NCBI RefSeq assembly: GCF_016765695.1
Contig: NZ_JAETGO010000098.1
Coordinates: 1-64,000 of the forward strand
Source: Sporosalibacterium faouarense
GTDB taxonomy: Bacteria; Bacillota; Clostridia; Tissierellales; VENL01
Reading direction: 5' to 3'
DNA length: 64,000 nucleotides
The notes beneath the pieces are model-generated. The model worked only from the letters and a program-made list of their open reading frames with translations. It did not search any database and had not been told where the DNA came from. The position numbers and the translations under genes were made by a program. Each line of letters begins with the position of its first letter. The first letter of the stretch is position 1. This document shows positions 45,811-55,501 of this stretch, piece by piece.

Positions 45811-46140
45811 TTAGTATCCTAAATAAATTAGATAGATTATCTGACCAGGCCATATTACATTAGGATTAACTATCTGAGGATTATGAGAACGAACCCTTCT
45901 ATAATCTAAATTAAATCTGTAAGCAATATTATATAACGTATCTCCAGGTTGAACTACATATTCTACATATCCCTCTGGTGGAAGATCAATTGTTTCATAT
46001 CCTGGAATTGTTAAAATTATTCCGGGATAAATCTGTCTTGAATATAATGATGGATTTGCTTCCTTAATTGCTTCAATGTCTACTCCAAATTTAGAAGCTA
46101 TAGTTTGAATCGTATCCCATGGTTGTGTTATATACTTCAT
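45811..46140 (-). CDS. Protein with two LysM domains
   Basis: A 109-residue protein consisting of two LysM repeats: ITQPWDTIQTIASKFGVDIEAIKEANP with GIILTIPG, and VVQPGDTLYNIAYRFNLDYRRVRSHNP with GQIIYL. LysM binds peptidoglycan or chitin. No signal peptide, as in spore proteins such as SafA that act within the mother cell. GGAGGTGA precedes the ATG. Confidence 0.9.
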   Translation of the reverse strand: MKYITQPWDTIQTIASKFGVDIEAIKEANPSLYSRQIYPGIILTIPGYETIDLPPEGYVEYVVQPGDTLYNIAYRFNLDYRRVRSHNPQIVNPNVIWPGQIIYLIYLGY

Positions 46141-46234
46141 TCATCTTCACCTCCGCTACATTTTGCTACATAATATTCATGTAAGCTATAAAAGTTCATT
46201 GTAACGAAGTTTTTCGTGACATTTAAGTTTATAC

Positions 46235-46777
46235 CTATTTGACTATTAAGTATACGCCAGCAACGCTAGATCCCAAAATATTCGATAACATATCAAGGTC
46301 AGTATCAAGCAAACCATGTTGATTATGAGCATTAAAAATTGAATCAAGTCCAAATTCTAATATTTCAAGAAAAACTCCTATTGTAATACCTATTGATATA
46401 ACAAATATAAATGTTAGTATCTTAGAATTTGCCTTCCATGTGAAAAATGAAGTTAAAATTTGATAGAACAATATTGATATTGTAAAAGATCCAATTACAT
46501 GTAATATTTTATCAAAGAAATGATTGGTGTTATAGAGGTTTAGATATTGACCAAAACCTAAATGTAAAATTACAATAAAAAAAATAAAATAATTAACTAT
46601 ACTAGTAATTTTTACTTTTCCTTTTATTTCAAAATAAGTTAATAATAAATAGCCAATATAGATAAATGCTGTATTATAAATAAAATATATTTGATTTTTG
46701 ATTATAAAACAAATAATAAATAATATTATCAAAATAGTAAAAAGTATTAGAAATCCATAAGTGCTTTTTTTCTTCAT
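46235..46777 (-). CDS. DUF2238-like membrane protein
   Basis: A 180-residue protein with six hydrophobic helices. NHFFDKILHVIGSFTISILFYQIL, then GVFLEILEFGLDSIFN and DTDLDMLSNILGSSVAG match the YjdF/DUF2238 pattern with conserved acidic residues in the membrane. Function unknown. AAGGGTA precedes the ATG. Confidence 0.75.
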   Translation of the reverse strand: MKKKSTYGFLILFTILIILFIICFIIKNQIYFIYNTAFIYIGYLLLTYFEIKGKVKITSIVNYFIFFIVILHLGFGQYLNLYNTNHFFDKILHVIGSFTISILFYQILTSFFTWKANSKILTFIFVISIGITIGVFLEILEFGLDSIFNAHNQHGLLDTDLDMLSNILGSSVAGVYLIVK

Positions 46778-46810
46778 AATTTATACCCTTTCGAATTTTG
46801 GTTATGATAA

Positions 46811-46842
46811 AAAAGTCAAGTACTCAAAAGAGTACTCGACTA
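46811..46842 (-). terminator. Terminator of the DUF1540 gene
   Basis: Minus-strand AGTCGAGTACTC and GAGTACTTGACT pair (one G-U), then TTTTTTATC. Confidence 0.9.
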
Positions 46843-46849
46843 TTTTAAA

Positions 46850-47008
46850 TTATTGTACTTCAAAACTTCCACAATCTGTTCCCTCTGGATTAGTAGCTTT
46901 ACTATGATGTTTTATAACTTGAATCTGATTTAAACTACAGTAAGAATCTTTTTTAGCATGATATTTACATTCATCTACTGTACATCCAATACTTTTATTA
47001 ATATTCAT
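46850..47008 (-). CDS. DUF1540-family small cysteine-rich protein
   Basis: A 52-residue protein: IGCTVDECKYHAKKDSYCSLNQIQV, ending TDCGSFEV. Four cysteines in the DUF1540 spacing suggest a metal-binding knuckle. The family is frequent in Clostridia; function unknown. GGAGGTGA lies 5 bases before the ATG. It has its own terminator. Confidence 0.85.
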   Translation of the reverse strand: MNINKSIGCTVDECKYHAKKDSYCSLNQIQVIKHHSKATNPEGTDCGSFEVQ

Positions 47009-47167
47009 TACTTCACCTCCTCATAGAAATATTATTAATTATAATCGCACTTTTTATTCTAATGAGTTACTAGACATTTTATCCAACTAATGATATATTG
47101 CTTATTGAATATATATATGCTAATTAAAAATAATATAAATAATGGATTATTACAACGAGGTGATAAA

Positions 47168-48031
47168 ATGAGTAATATATCAGGAAGTGGATGTGATCTA
47201 TTAATACCTTTAAGCGAAAGAAAATCTCTTCAGGAAATAGAACGTAGTATTATTACAACCTATAGAAAATACCTATGGTCTAAATTCACAAAGGCTGTTA
47301 ATGAATATAATCTGATAGAGGATGGAGATAAAATTGCTGTCGCCATATCTGGTGGTAAAGATAGTTTATTAATGGCAAAACTTCTCCAAGAGTTAAATAA
47401 GCATGGAAAAACAAATTTCGAACTAGAATTTATAGCAATGAATCCAGGCTTCCATGAAAGTAATAAAGAATTATTACTGGATAATTGCAATCATTTAAAT
47501 ATTCCTGTTAAGATTTTTGAATCAGATATTTTTAAAGTAGTTGACCATATTGCCAATGACTATCCCTGTTATATGTGTGCAAGAATGAGACGCGGGGCTC
47601 TATACTCTAAAGCTCAAGAGCTTGGATGTAATAAGCTGGCTTTAGGTCATCATTTCGACGATGTCATTGAAACAAATCTGATAAATATATTATGTTCAGG
47701 TAATTTTAAAACTATGTTACCTAAATTAAGAGCAATGAATTTTGAAAATATGGAGTTAATTCGTCCTCTATACTTTATTCGTGAAGAATATATAAAAAAA
47801 TTCACTCAAAACAATGGGTTATCTCCAATGAACTGCGGCTGTGTAGTTGCAGCTAAAAAGACTTCTAGTAAGCGTAGAGAAGTTAAAGAGTTAATAAAAG
47901 AGTTAGGAGATAAGTTTAAGAATGTAGACATCAACATTTTTCAAGCTGCCAATAATGTGAATATGGATCGTATTTTAGGCTGGAAAAAAGATGGTGAGAA
48001 ACACTCATATCTGGATTTCTATGAGGACTAA
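47168..48031 (+). CDS. TtcA-like tRNA thiolation / PP-loop ATPase
   Basis: A 287-residue protein with the PP-loop AVAISGGKDSLLMAKLL that binds ATP and adenylates its substrate. The cysteine pair CYMC in PCYMCARMRRG and CGC near the C terminus match the TtcA group, which inserts sulfur into cytidine 32 of tRNA with an iron-sulfur cluster. LGHHFDDVIET is also typical. GAGGTGA lies 4-5 bases before the ATG. Substrate inferred from family. Confidence 0.85.
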   Translation: MSNISGSGCDLLIPLSERKSLQEIERSIITTYRKYLWSKFTKAVNEYNLIEDGDKIAVAISGGKDSLLMAKLLQELNKHGKTNFELEFIAMNPGFHESNKELLLDNCNHLNIPVKIFESDIFKVVDHIANDYPCYMCARMRRGALYSKAQELGCNKLALGHHFDDVIETNLINILCSGNFKTMLPKLRAMNFENMELIRPLYFIREEYIKKFTQNNGLSPMNCGCVVAAKKTSSKRREVKELIKELGDKFKNVDINIFQAANNVNMDRILGWKKDGEKHSYLDFYED

Positions 48032-48114
48032 ATATCTTTAAGTCAATTTTTTCAGATATGGAAATTTCATATTTAGGATTTTACATGTTATTAAATTAAA
48101 TATTCATTCCAAAT

Positions 48115-48172
48115 AAAAAAAGGACTGCCTAACAATGATTTCTAGATCAATGTTAGAATCAGTCCTTTTTAA
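48115..48172. terminator. Large bidirectional terminator
   Basis: AAAAAGGACTG and CAGTCCTTTTT form the outer stem; inside, TAACAATGAT pairs with ATCAATGTTA. It serves the TtcA-like gene and the histidine kinase gene. Confidence 0.85.
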
Positions 48173-49842
48173 TCTATATCCTCGGGAATAGTGACAATAA
48201 ATCTATTCCCACTTTTATCTACAATTAATTCTAGCTCTCCGCCATACTTATTGACTAGTTTCTTTACAATAAACAGTCCAAGACCATCTCCATTACTTCC
48301 TTTTGTACTGTATCCCTTATTAAAAATTTTACTACGAATATCACTAGATATAATAGGTGTATTATTTGTAATCTCAAATATGTAAACCCCTGGACTATAG
48401 TCAATTCTTATCCCAAGAACTTTCAGCTCATCCTCTGAGTGGGATAAAGCATACATTGCATTTTTTATTAAATTAGTTATGATTTTCATAAGGTCATAGA
48501 GATTAATCGGTAATTCCTCAGGTAATTCAATGGTATCAACGACAACTTCTATGCCTTTTTGCTCTCCATCCTTAATTGTTGAGCTAATTGTAGCCTCTAA
48601 TTCTGGTATACCTATCTCATAATTGCGCTTAATGGATTGTCCCTCTTGAGCTACATTCTTTAGATAATCCTTTGCTCTATCGGGATGTCCCATTTCTAAA
48701 AGAGCTTGAATTATCTGCAAGTGGTTCATAAAGTCATGTTTGTACATTCTCAATTTTTCGTTAACATCTTCGCTTACTCTTAATCTATAATCTACCATCT
48801 CTTTTTGAGTAATAATTTTAGACAAAACTAATATTTCAATAATAATTATTAAAGATACAATAATACTGATAAGTGCAAGAAGTCCTAAACTACTCTGCAA
48901 TTCATTTTTTATTGCCCCAATCAGACTTTCAACTGGAGTAATACTGGTAATATGCCAATTCAAAGGTGAAATAGTACTCAATCCTATGACATAATTCTTT
49001 CCACTTAGGTTTATCTCCTTAGTTAGAGGAGAAGATTTCATTTGTTCATGTATTTTTTCCCTATCTATATTACTTAAATTGACAGAATGAAATTTAATTG
49101 GATTATAAGATTGATCATATATTATAATTATATTATCATCATTTAAGGTTGCCTTTTTATATATCTCAGATATTTTCTCCTTATTAACATATGCTAACAT
49201 GTATCCAACTACTTTATTATTTTTTGCTAAATTCTCTTCATCATACTCTTTTGTACCTTCAGGAATAATGTGGCGTATTTTCCGAACTAGTAAAAGAATT
49301 TTTTCATTATCTCCCATTTCTTCTGTAATACTATTTTTACTAACATTGAACCACATTTCATCTCCTTCATTTCTGGTTACTTCGTCATATAATGAACTTT
49401 CAAAAAATTTTTCCCCATGCAAATTAATTTTATTTGCTGCTGAGTATACTCTCCCATCATTCGTAACACAGTATGCATCATCTATGTAATAGCTATTATC
49501 AACTATTGCCTTTATTTCCCTTAACATATGTCCTTCTATACTTTCTTGATACTTGGAGGTAACTTGATGATATTTTACAATTGAAGCTCCAGTGCCTAGA
49601 CTATTTGTATAATCTGAAATATCCCTTGATATATCAGAAAAGTTTAATTCTAGCGTCTCTTTAGTCTTATTTAACACCTGCTGGGATGCTAAAATTTTCT
49701 CATGCTTTACGATATCTAAGGTACGTGAGTAAATAAAATAAATATTTAACATAATAGGTATGAATATAACTATTAGAAAAAAGACAATTACCCTAATACG
49801 CAAACCTCTATTTTTCAGGATATTTTTAAATACATTTGCCAT
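48169..49842 (-). CDS. Membrane sensor histidine kinase, Spo0B-type (orphan)
   Basis: A 557-residue kinase: N-terminal helix (about 17-40), a long extracellular Cache-like domain (about 45-300), a second helix (about 310-335), then the phosphoacceptor YKHDFMNHLQIIQALL of the SPOB_a/DcuS type. The ATPase has NLIKNAMYAL, IFNKGYSTKG and GDGLGLFIVKKL. Usual partners are LytTR or CitB-type regulators, but no response regulator is near. GGAG lies 8 bases before the chosen ATG. It diverges from an amino-acid transporter gene, which it may control. Confidence 0.9.
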   Translation of the reverse strand: MANVFKNILKNRGLRIRVIVFFLIVIFIPIMLNIYFIYSRTLDIVKHEKILASQQVLNKTKETLELNFSDISRDISDYTNSLGTGASIVKYHQVTSKYQESIEGHMLREIKAIVDNSYYIDDAYCVTNDGRVYSAANKINLHGEKFFESSLYDEVTRNEGDEMWFNVSKNSITEEMGDNEKILLLVRKIRHIIPEGTKEYDEENLAKNNKVVGYMLAYVNKEKISEIYKKATLNDDNIIIIYDQSYNPIKFHSVNLSNIDREKIHEQMKSSPLTKEINLSGKNYVIGLSTISPLNWHITSITPVESLIGAIKNELQSSLGLLALISIIVSLIIIIEILVLSKIITQKEMVDYRLRVSEDVNEKLRMYKHDFMNHLQIIQALLEMGHPDRAKDYLKNVAQEGQSIKRNYEIGIPELEATISSTIKDGEQKGIEVVVDTIELPEELPINLYDLMKIITNLIKNAMYALSHSEDELKVLGIRIDYSPGVYIFEITNNTPIISSDIRSKIFNKGYSTKGSNGDGLGLFIVKKLVNKYGGELELIVDKSGNRFIVTIPEDID

Positions 49843-50400
49843 TCCAAACACTCCATTTTATGTAGATATATGTCAATAAAAAGTAATTTGATTTTTAAAA
49901 TCTTTATTTCTATAATCAGTATATTTTAGAATTGCTTCCATTGATATTTATTCAAAAAAATATAAAGTATACTTACTATCATATCATTTATTTACTAATT
50001 TATAATAATAATTACTATGCTTCTATATTCTATCATATTTCGACAAATTAAAGAATTGAATATTTAGTTTTGTAAAATAACTATACTTTTCTTTGTTTAT
50101 ATTTTCCTATTACACAATTATGAACAAGATTGAAAAAAAATTAACAACTTTTTACCAATTATCTTTATAGAAAAGTATACCTTAGTTATGAAAAATAGCT
50201 TTAAGCTAAGTATATAACATTAATAGACTATGTAAAAAATTATCGTAGCATTTTGACAATAACTTAATTATTTGGATTTTACAAAAAAGGCAGAATATTA
50301 TAACATATCCCAAAACTCTTGTTTTTTCTAATAATATCTATAGAATTGTTTTTAGTAGTTAACAAATATTATAAAAATATAGTCTTTGAGGAGGAAAACG
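49843..50400. other. Long divergent intergenic region
   Basis: 558 very AT-rich bases between the kinase and the transporter. TTGACA at about 50254 is a possible -35 but lacks a good -10. An AGCTTTAAGCT hairpin lies near 50200. No riboswitch or small gene was recognised. Confidence 0.5.
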
Positions 50401-51939
50401 ATGTCACAAAATACTAAATCTACTAACAAATTAACTTTAGTTTCACTTGTATTGATGATCTTTACATCAGTATTTGGATTTGCAAATATGCCTAGATCCT
50501 TTTTCTTAATGGGTTATGGTGCAATTCCTTGGTATATTATATCTTCTATAACATTCTTTATTCCTTTTGCATTTATGATGGCTGAATATGGATCAGCTTT
50601 TAAAAGCGAAAGAGGTGGAATTTATTCATGGATGTCAAAGTCAGTTGGTCCTAAATATGCATTCATAGGAACATTCATGTGGTATGCTTCTTATATTATT
50701 TGGATGGTTAATGTTTCTTCTGGAATTTGGATAGTATTATCTACTGCGATTTTCGGAACTGATACAACAGGTAACTGGTCAATTCTTGGTTTACAGCCAA
50801 CTCAAACATTAGGTTTATTGGCAGCAATGTGGATAGTACTTGTTACTTTTGTATCTACTAAAGGATTAGATAAGATTAAAAAAATCACTTCTATTGGTGG
50901 AAGTGCAGTAGCTCTATTAAATGTTGTTTTATTAGTAGGTGGACTTGCTATACTAATTGGTAATGGTGGACACCTAGCTCAACCTATTGCTTCAGCAGCA
51001 GATTTCTTTAAATCTCCTAACCCAGGTTACCAAACACCAATTAACGTGCTATCATTCCTAGTATTTGCAATCTTTGCATTTGGTGGAATTGAAGTAACAG
51101 CTGGTTTAGTAGACCAAACAGAAAATCCTAATAAAACCTTCCCTAAAGGTATAGCTTTTGCCGCTATAACTATAGCAGTAGGATATGCTATAGGAATATT
51201 CTTTGTTGGTATTTTCACCGATTTTGCTAAAGTGCTAAATACTGATGGAGTAAATATGGCTAATGTATCTTACTTAATTATGAATAACCTAGGTTATCAG
51301 TTTGGTCAAGCATTTGGATTAAGTGAAGTTATTTCAATTTCTATTGGTAACTGGATAGCTAGATACGTTGGAATATCCATGCTATTAGCTTTAACAGGAG
51401 CATTTTTTACACTAACTTACTCACCATTAAAGCAAATTATCGAAGGTACACCTTCTGAGTTATGGCCAAAAGTAATTGCAAAAACAAAAGATGGTATACC
51501 AGTAAATGCTATGTGGGTTCAATGTATATTAGTAGTTTCAATGATTTTCTTAGTTTCTTTTGGTGGAGAAACGGCAGAGAAGTTCTTTAACAAACTTGTA
51601 CTAATGACTAATGTAGCTATGACTCTACCATATATGTTTATATCTGGTGCATTCCCTGCATTTAAGAAAAATAAGGGAATTGAAAAACCATTTGAAATGT
51701 TTAAATCATATAAGAGCGCACTGATTGCTGCAATCATTGTAACATTCTCTGTTGGATTTGCTAATTTCTTTACTATAATTCAACCAGCTATGAACGGCGA
51801 TATAAGTTCTACAATATGGAGTATTGCTGGACCATTATTCTTTACAGTGGTTGCTCTTATAATGTATAGACGTTATGAAATGAAAAATAGAAGACCTAGA
51901 ACTAAAGGTAATAAGCAAGACTTTAATAAAGCAGCATAA
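50401..51939 (+). CDS. YjeM-like glutamate/GABA-family amino-acid transporter
   Basis: A 512-residue APC-superfamily protein with about 12-14 helices. LVLMIFTSVFGFANMPRSF near residue 17, AEYGSAFKSERGGIYSW, and GIEVTAGLVDQTENPNKTFP are typical of this group. It should exchange or import an amino acid. GAGGAGG lies 6 bases before the ATG. A terminator follows. Confidence 0.88.
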   Translation: MSQNTKSTNKLTLVSLVLMIFTSVFGFANMPRSFFLMGYGAIPWYIISSITFFIPFAFMMAEYGSAFKSERGGIYSWMSKSVGPKYAFIGTFMWYASYIIWMVNVSSGIWIVLSTAIFGTDTTGNWSILGLQPTQTLGLLAAMWIVLVTFVSTKGLDKIKKITSIGGSAVALLNVVLLVGGLAILIGNGGHLAQPIASAADFFKSPNPGYQTPINVLSFLVFAIFAFGGIEVTAGLVDQTENPNKTFPKGIAFAAITIAVGYAIGIFFVGIFTDFAKVLNTDGVNMANVSYLIMNNLGYQFGQAFGLSEVISISIGNWIARYVGISMLLALTGAFFTLTYSPLKQIIEGTPSELWPKVIAKTKDGIPVNAMWVQCILVVSMIFLVSFGGETAEKFFNKLVLMTNVAMTLPYMFISGAFPAFKKNKGIEKPFEMFKSYKSALIAAIIVTFSVGFANFFTIIQPAMNGDISSTIWSIAGPLFFTVVALIMYRRYEMKNRRPRTKGNKQDFNKAA

Positions 51940-51959
51940 TTAAAATATACAATAATTTA

Positions 51960-51989
51960 GAAAGCAGGGACCTCGTCCTTGCTTTTTTA
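51960..51989 (+). terminator. Terminator of the transporter gene
   Basis: AAAGCAGGGAC and GTCCTTGCTTT pair (one G-U) with loop CTC, then TTTTAT. Confidence 0.9.
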
Positions 51990-51993
51990 TACT

Positions 51994-52512
51994 CTAGAGT
52001 AAAACTCGATAGGGCATATCAAAGATTCGTAACGCTAAAAAAGCAATTATAAAGTATATAAGCCAAGCAATAATTGGTCTCCTATGATGCACTATCATTA
52101 TAGAAAACATTAAAAAGTAAACTGCGATGCTATGCAGATACTTCCAGCCATTTTGATAAGTTATATGCTTAAAATAATAAAGAATATATTCTATCATTGA
52201 AAATCCAACTACATAACAAAGAATAAATAAAATTTGCTTTATATAGCTCTTTTCTTTAGGATAATATGGCATATAAATCAATACCATGGTGGGATACACT
52301 GTAAATGACCATAGGGCGCTAGAAAACTGATGGGTAAAAAATGGTGTAGTCCATTCCCATAATCTCATGTCTTGTACCATATGATTGTAAAATAGGTTGC
52401 CTGCTATTAAAAATAATATAGTTGGATAATATTTACGCCAATTTCTCCAGTCTCCAAATATGAACATTATAATTACCAACCCAAATATTGTTAATAGATG
52501 TAGTAAGTTCAT
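51994..52512 (-). CDS. CBO0543-type membrane protein
   Basis: A 172-residue protein with about six helices: FIFGDWRNWRKYYPTILF, GNLFYNHMVQDMRLWEW, TPFFTHQFSSALWSFTVYP. This pattern belongs to a conserved membrane family of spore-forming Firmicutes with unknown function. The second ATG has AAAGG 8 bases upstream and is preferred over one two codons earlier. Confidence 0.78.
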   Translation of the reverse strand: MNLLHLLTIFGLVIIMFIFGDWRNWRKYYPTILFLIAGNLFYNHMVQDMRLWEWTTPFFTHQFSSALWSFTVYPTMVLIYMPYYPKEKSYIKQILFILCYVVGFSMIEYILYYFKHITYQNGWKYLHSIAVYFLMFSIMIVHHRRPIIAWLIYFIIAFLALRIFDMPYRVLL

Positions 52513-52740
52513 ATGCATGTCCTTTCAGTACATATTTTATAAAGTTTAACAAAATACAAAACTTATATTTATATTTTATCATATCACAGTCTTTTTATGT
52601 AAAATTTTTTCCTAAAAAAATAATTAGCTCCAATACTTAGTATTGTCACTAATTATTATATATGTAATATTAACCCTTATTTTGTATTAATATTGCAAGT
52701 AAACATATGATCTATTTTAAATAATTAAAATAATGGCATT

Positions 52741-52956
52741 TTAGTGTATATTTTTATTTTCTTCTATTTCATCAAGTAATTTTTCTGCTGAACTCCATTG
52801 CTTTTCAGATATGTTTATTATTTCTTCTTTTCTAGATACAATCTCATTCTTTAACTCTTTTCTAAAATCGTATAATTTCCCTTCTTTTTTTGCCTCCAAA
52901 GCTTGCTTAAACTTCTTTTGAATTAGTATATCTACAATTTTATCAGAATTTAGCAC
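52741..52956 (-). CDS. Small coiled-coil protein, 71 residues
   Basis: Highly charged helical protein: KKFKQALEAKKEGKLYDFRKELKNEI then WSSAEKLLDEIEENK. GTG start with AGGAGGG 6 bases upstream; an ATG one base earlier is out of frame. Family not recognised. Confidence 0.7.
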   Translation of the reverse strand: MLNSDKIVDILIQKKFKQALEAKKEGKLYDFRKELKNEIVSRKEEIINISEKQWSSAEKLLDEIEENKNIH

Positions 52957-53163
52957 ATTAATCCCTCCTTTCTTTTTCTTCTATATAACAAATTCGTGCT
53001 ATAGCTCTAAATACCTTTTGGTACTTATTTCAATATCGGCTTTAAAGTGCCATGAAAGGAAATCAATATTATGGTTTTATCTAATTTCATAAATTAATTA
53101 TCAAAAATTTCATTTCTTATGAATATACTATACTAAACAAAACATTATCAAGGGGGTGTGTGA

Positions 53164-53919
53164 ATGAATATGAGTACAGATTATCTGGACGGAAAAAGAA
53201 TATATGTTGTACAGAAAGAAGATACCCTAGAGAAAATAGCTAATAAACATAATACTACAATTGACTTTATCCTCTCAATGAATCCATATTTAATTCCTAA
53301 TAATCTTGAAATAGGTCAAAATCTTTATGTCCCTGAAAATTCAAATTGGGATAGTTGTCCTAAAGGAACTATGCCTTACATAATTCAAGAAGGTGATTCA
53401 CTTTGCCAAATTGCATTAAAATTCAATATATCAATTCATCAAATAATGGAATCAAATCCAATGTTAAACCCCTATGGTATTTATATTGGTCAAAGTATAT
53501 GTATACCTAAGACTTGGGACGTATACTCAAATGATAGCTATAATGTAAGTTTTATGTTTCCTGCTAATTGGAAACATGTTGAATTAGAACGATATGAAGG
53601 TGAAAATGGCTTTTTTCAGGTAGCTGCTATTGGAAGTAGAAGGTCCTTACGAAGCGTCTATAGACATGAATGTTATTCTAAGAACAGAAATTATGGCAAT
53701 AATCCAAAGTTCATTACAACAGATATTGAGGGACAGTCAGCTTGCTTAATTTATCCATCGGAAGATCAAAATTCTTCAATGAACAATATAGCTGCTCTTA
53801 TTGTTGAGTATCCTAAACCTATTAATCTAGAAAATAGAGTATATAACTATTTAATTCTTTGGGCAAGTAAAGGATATATTAGGCAGATGGGTAGTACTAT
53901 GAGTTTTCTAGTGTATTAA
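53164..53919 (+). CDS. Two LysM domains plus a C-terminal domain of unknown type
   Basis: A 251-residue protein. LysM 1 (about 13-57: VVQKEDTLEKIANKHNTTIDF, IGQNLYVP) and LysM 2 (about 71-117: IIQEGDSLCQIALKFNISIHQ, IGQSICIP). Residues about 125-250 resemble a PsbP/lipoprotein-like fold starting YNVSFMFPANWKHVE. No signal peptide, so possibly a spore-coat or cortex-associated protein. GGGGGTG precedes the first ATG; a second ATG lies two codons on. Confidence 0.85.
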   Translation: MNMSTDYLDGKRIYVVQKEDTLEKIANKHNTTIDFILSMNPYLIPNNLEIGQNLYVPENSNWDSCPKGTMPYIIQEGDSLCQIALKFNISIHQIMESNPMLNPYGIYIGQSICIPKTWDVYSNDSYNVSFMFPANWKHVELERYEGENGFFQVAAIGSRRSLRSVYRHECYSKNRNYGNNPKFITTDIEGQSACLIYPSEDQNSSMNNIAALIVEYPKPINLENRVYNYLILWASKGYIRQMGSTMSFLVY

Positions 53920-53925
53920 TTGACT

Positions 53926-53972
53926 AAAAAAATACCTATAGGGTGATTAATCACCCTATAGGTATTTTTTAT
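53926..53972. terminator. Strong bidirectional terminator
   Basis: AAAAAATACCTATAGGGTGA and TCACCCTATAGGTATTTTTT pair without mismatch around a TTAA centre, between converging genes. Confidence 0.95.
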
Positions 53973-54538
53973 TTTCGTCTCTTTTTATTTGCATACTTAT
54001 AACTTTTCTTTTCAGCCATAAATACGTAATATCCATTTTCTTCTGTAATTTTAACTCCTCCAAAAACTGAAATCAGCTTATTCATATACCATTTTTTTCT
54101 CTTAGTGACCATATACATCCTTCCACTCAATTCCAATCTATTGAATCCTTTTTCAATAAATTGCTTCGGTACTGAAAAATTTGCATGATAAGGTGGATTA
54201 GACAATATCTTTGTGAAATTTGACTCCTGCAGTTCTAGTAATCCATCACTTTGATATATTTTTACTTCTGGAACATTATTCAGCTTAGCATTTTTCTTCG
54301 CCAAATTAACGGCTTCTTCACTTACATCAACCATTGTTACATTCTCAGCACCTATTATTTTTGCTGCTAAAACTCCTACGACACCATAGCCACATCCTAA
54401 ATCCAATACCTTATCTTCTTGTTCAAACTCTAATGTAGACAACATAGTAAGTGTTCCTAAATCAATATTATGTGGTGAAAATACATCACTAGACGTTTCA
54501 AACTGTAAATCTATTCCCTTAATATTAGTTTTTATCAC
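53969..54538 (-). CDS. RsmC/YbxB-like methyltransferase
   Basis: A 189-residue class I methyltransferase of the 'MTS' family: VLDLGCGYGVVGVLAAK (SAM motif I), TMVDVSEEAV and the catalytic SNPPYH, which marks base N-methylation of RNA. Likely an rRNA guanine methyltransferase. GTG start with AGAGGTGA 5 bases upstream. Confidence 0.85.
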   Translation of the reverse strand: MIKTNIKGIDLQFETSSDVFSPHNIDLGTLTMLSTLEFEQEDKVLDLGCGYGVVGVLAAKIIGAENVTMVDVSEEAVNLAKKNAKLNNVPEVKIYQSDGLLELQESNFTKILSNPPYHANFSVPKQFIEKGFNRLELSGRMYMVTKRKKWYMNKLISVFGGVKITEENGYYVFMAEKKSYKYANKKRRK

Positions 54539-54568
54539 TGGTATCACCTCTATCAGCTTTATTTATAG

Positions 54569-55201
54569 TTATTTGATTCTTCTACAAACTAATACTCCAG
54601 CACAATTTCCAATCTTAGTATATTCTCCAAATACATTATGTTTCTTGAGTCGATTAATAAGTTTATCAGCCACTAAATAATCTTCTTGTTCATCCCAATA
54701 TTTGCCTACACCTAATCTACATAGATCGAGCTCTTCTTGTGTTTTAAATGAAACATCCCCTATGACTAAAATTCCACTCTCTTCTAATATATCAAACAAA
54801 ATATTTTCAATAAATCTAATCTTTTCATTAAAATTCAAGTGATGAATTGCATATGTTGTTAGGGCCTTAGTGGGCTTATATTTTTTGATTTCATCTAACA
54901 TATCATTCTTCATATTATATTGAAAAGTTATAATATCAGGCATCTTCTTCTTAGCTTTCTTAAGCATTTCCTCTGAAAAATCTAACCCAATTATTTTAAA
55001 TCCTTTATCATATAATGGTTGTGATAGTGTGCCAGTGCCTATTCCAATATCTATAATAATATCGTTCTCCTGTAACTCTCCTTTATTTATCACTGTAGAT
55101 AGTACCTCATAATATTTTTCAAATGGATATTTATCAATAGCCTTCAATATACTCTCATCATAGTCTCCTGCCCATTTATCGAAATATAATTTATTGTACA
55201 A
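54569..55201 (-). CDS. Class I SAM methyltransferase, YrrT-like
   Basis: A 210-residue protein: FDKWAGDYDESI at the N terminus, DIGIGTGTLSQPLYDKG and GLDFSEEMLKKAKKK for SAM, TTYAIHHLNF. Resembles Bacillus YrrT, thought to act on a small molecule in methionine recycling, but no other genes of that pathway are near. TTG start with GGAGGTG 5 bases upstream. It precedes the RsmC-like gene by 30 bases. Confidence 0.82.
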   Translation of the reverse strand: MYNKLYFDKWAGDYDESILKAIDKYPFEKYYEVLSTVINKGELQENDIIIDIGIGTGTLSQPLYDKGFKIIGLDFSEEMLKKAKKKMPDIITFQYNMKNDMLDEIKKYKPTKALTTYAIHHLNFNEKIRFIENILFDILEESGILVIGDVSFKTQEELDLCRLGVGKYWDEQEDYLVADKLINRLKKHNVFGEYTKIGNCAGVLVCRRIK

Positions 55202-55382
55202 AATAACACCTCCATTCCAGATTATATATCAAATAACTGATTGCATATATTATGTTTATTATTTCATTTAACAATAAGAGTGTTAAGAGTATAGAATTAT
55301 TATAATCAATTTACACATAATAATATCTCTCAAAATATTATAACTCTATACAAAACAGTTGATATATAACTAAAACTAAAAT
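55202..55382. other. Intergenic region, nothing recognised
   Basis: AT-rich bases upstream of the methyltransferase pair, before the degV terminator; no frame or RNA structure stands out. Confidence 0.5.
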
Positions 55383-55421
55383 CAAAAAATGCCTATGCTG
55401 TGTAATGTCAGCATAAGCATC
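55383..55421 (-). terminator. Terminator of the first degV gene
   Basis: Minus-strand ATGCTTATGCTG pairs with CAGCATAGGCAT (one wobble), then TTTTTTG, 80 bases after the stop. Confidence 0.85.
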
Positions 55422-55501
55422 CTTATATCTAGTCAATTAAGAACTTAATAATTAAGTTTTAGGTGCTTTTCCCACAGGTACTTTTTGGTTATTTCATTTA
55501 T

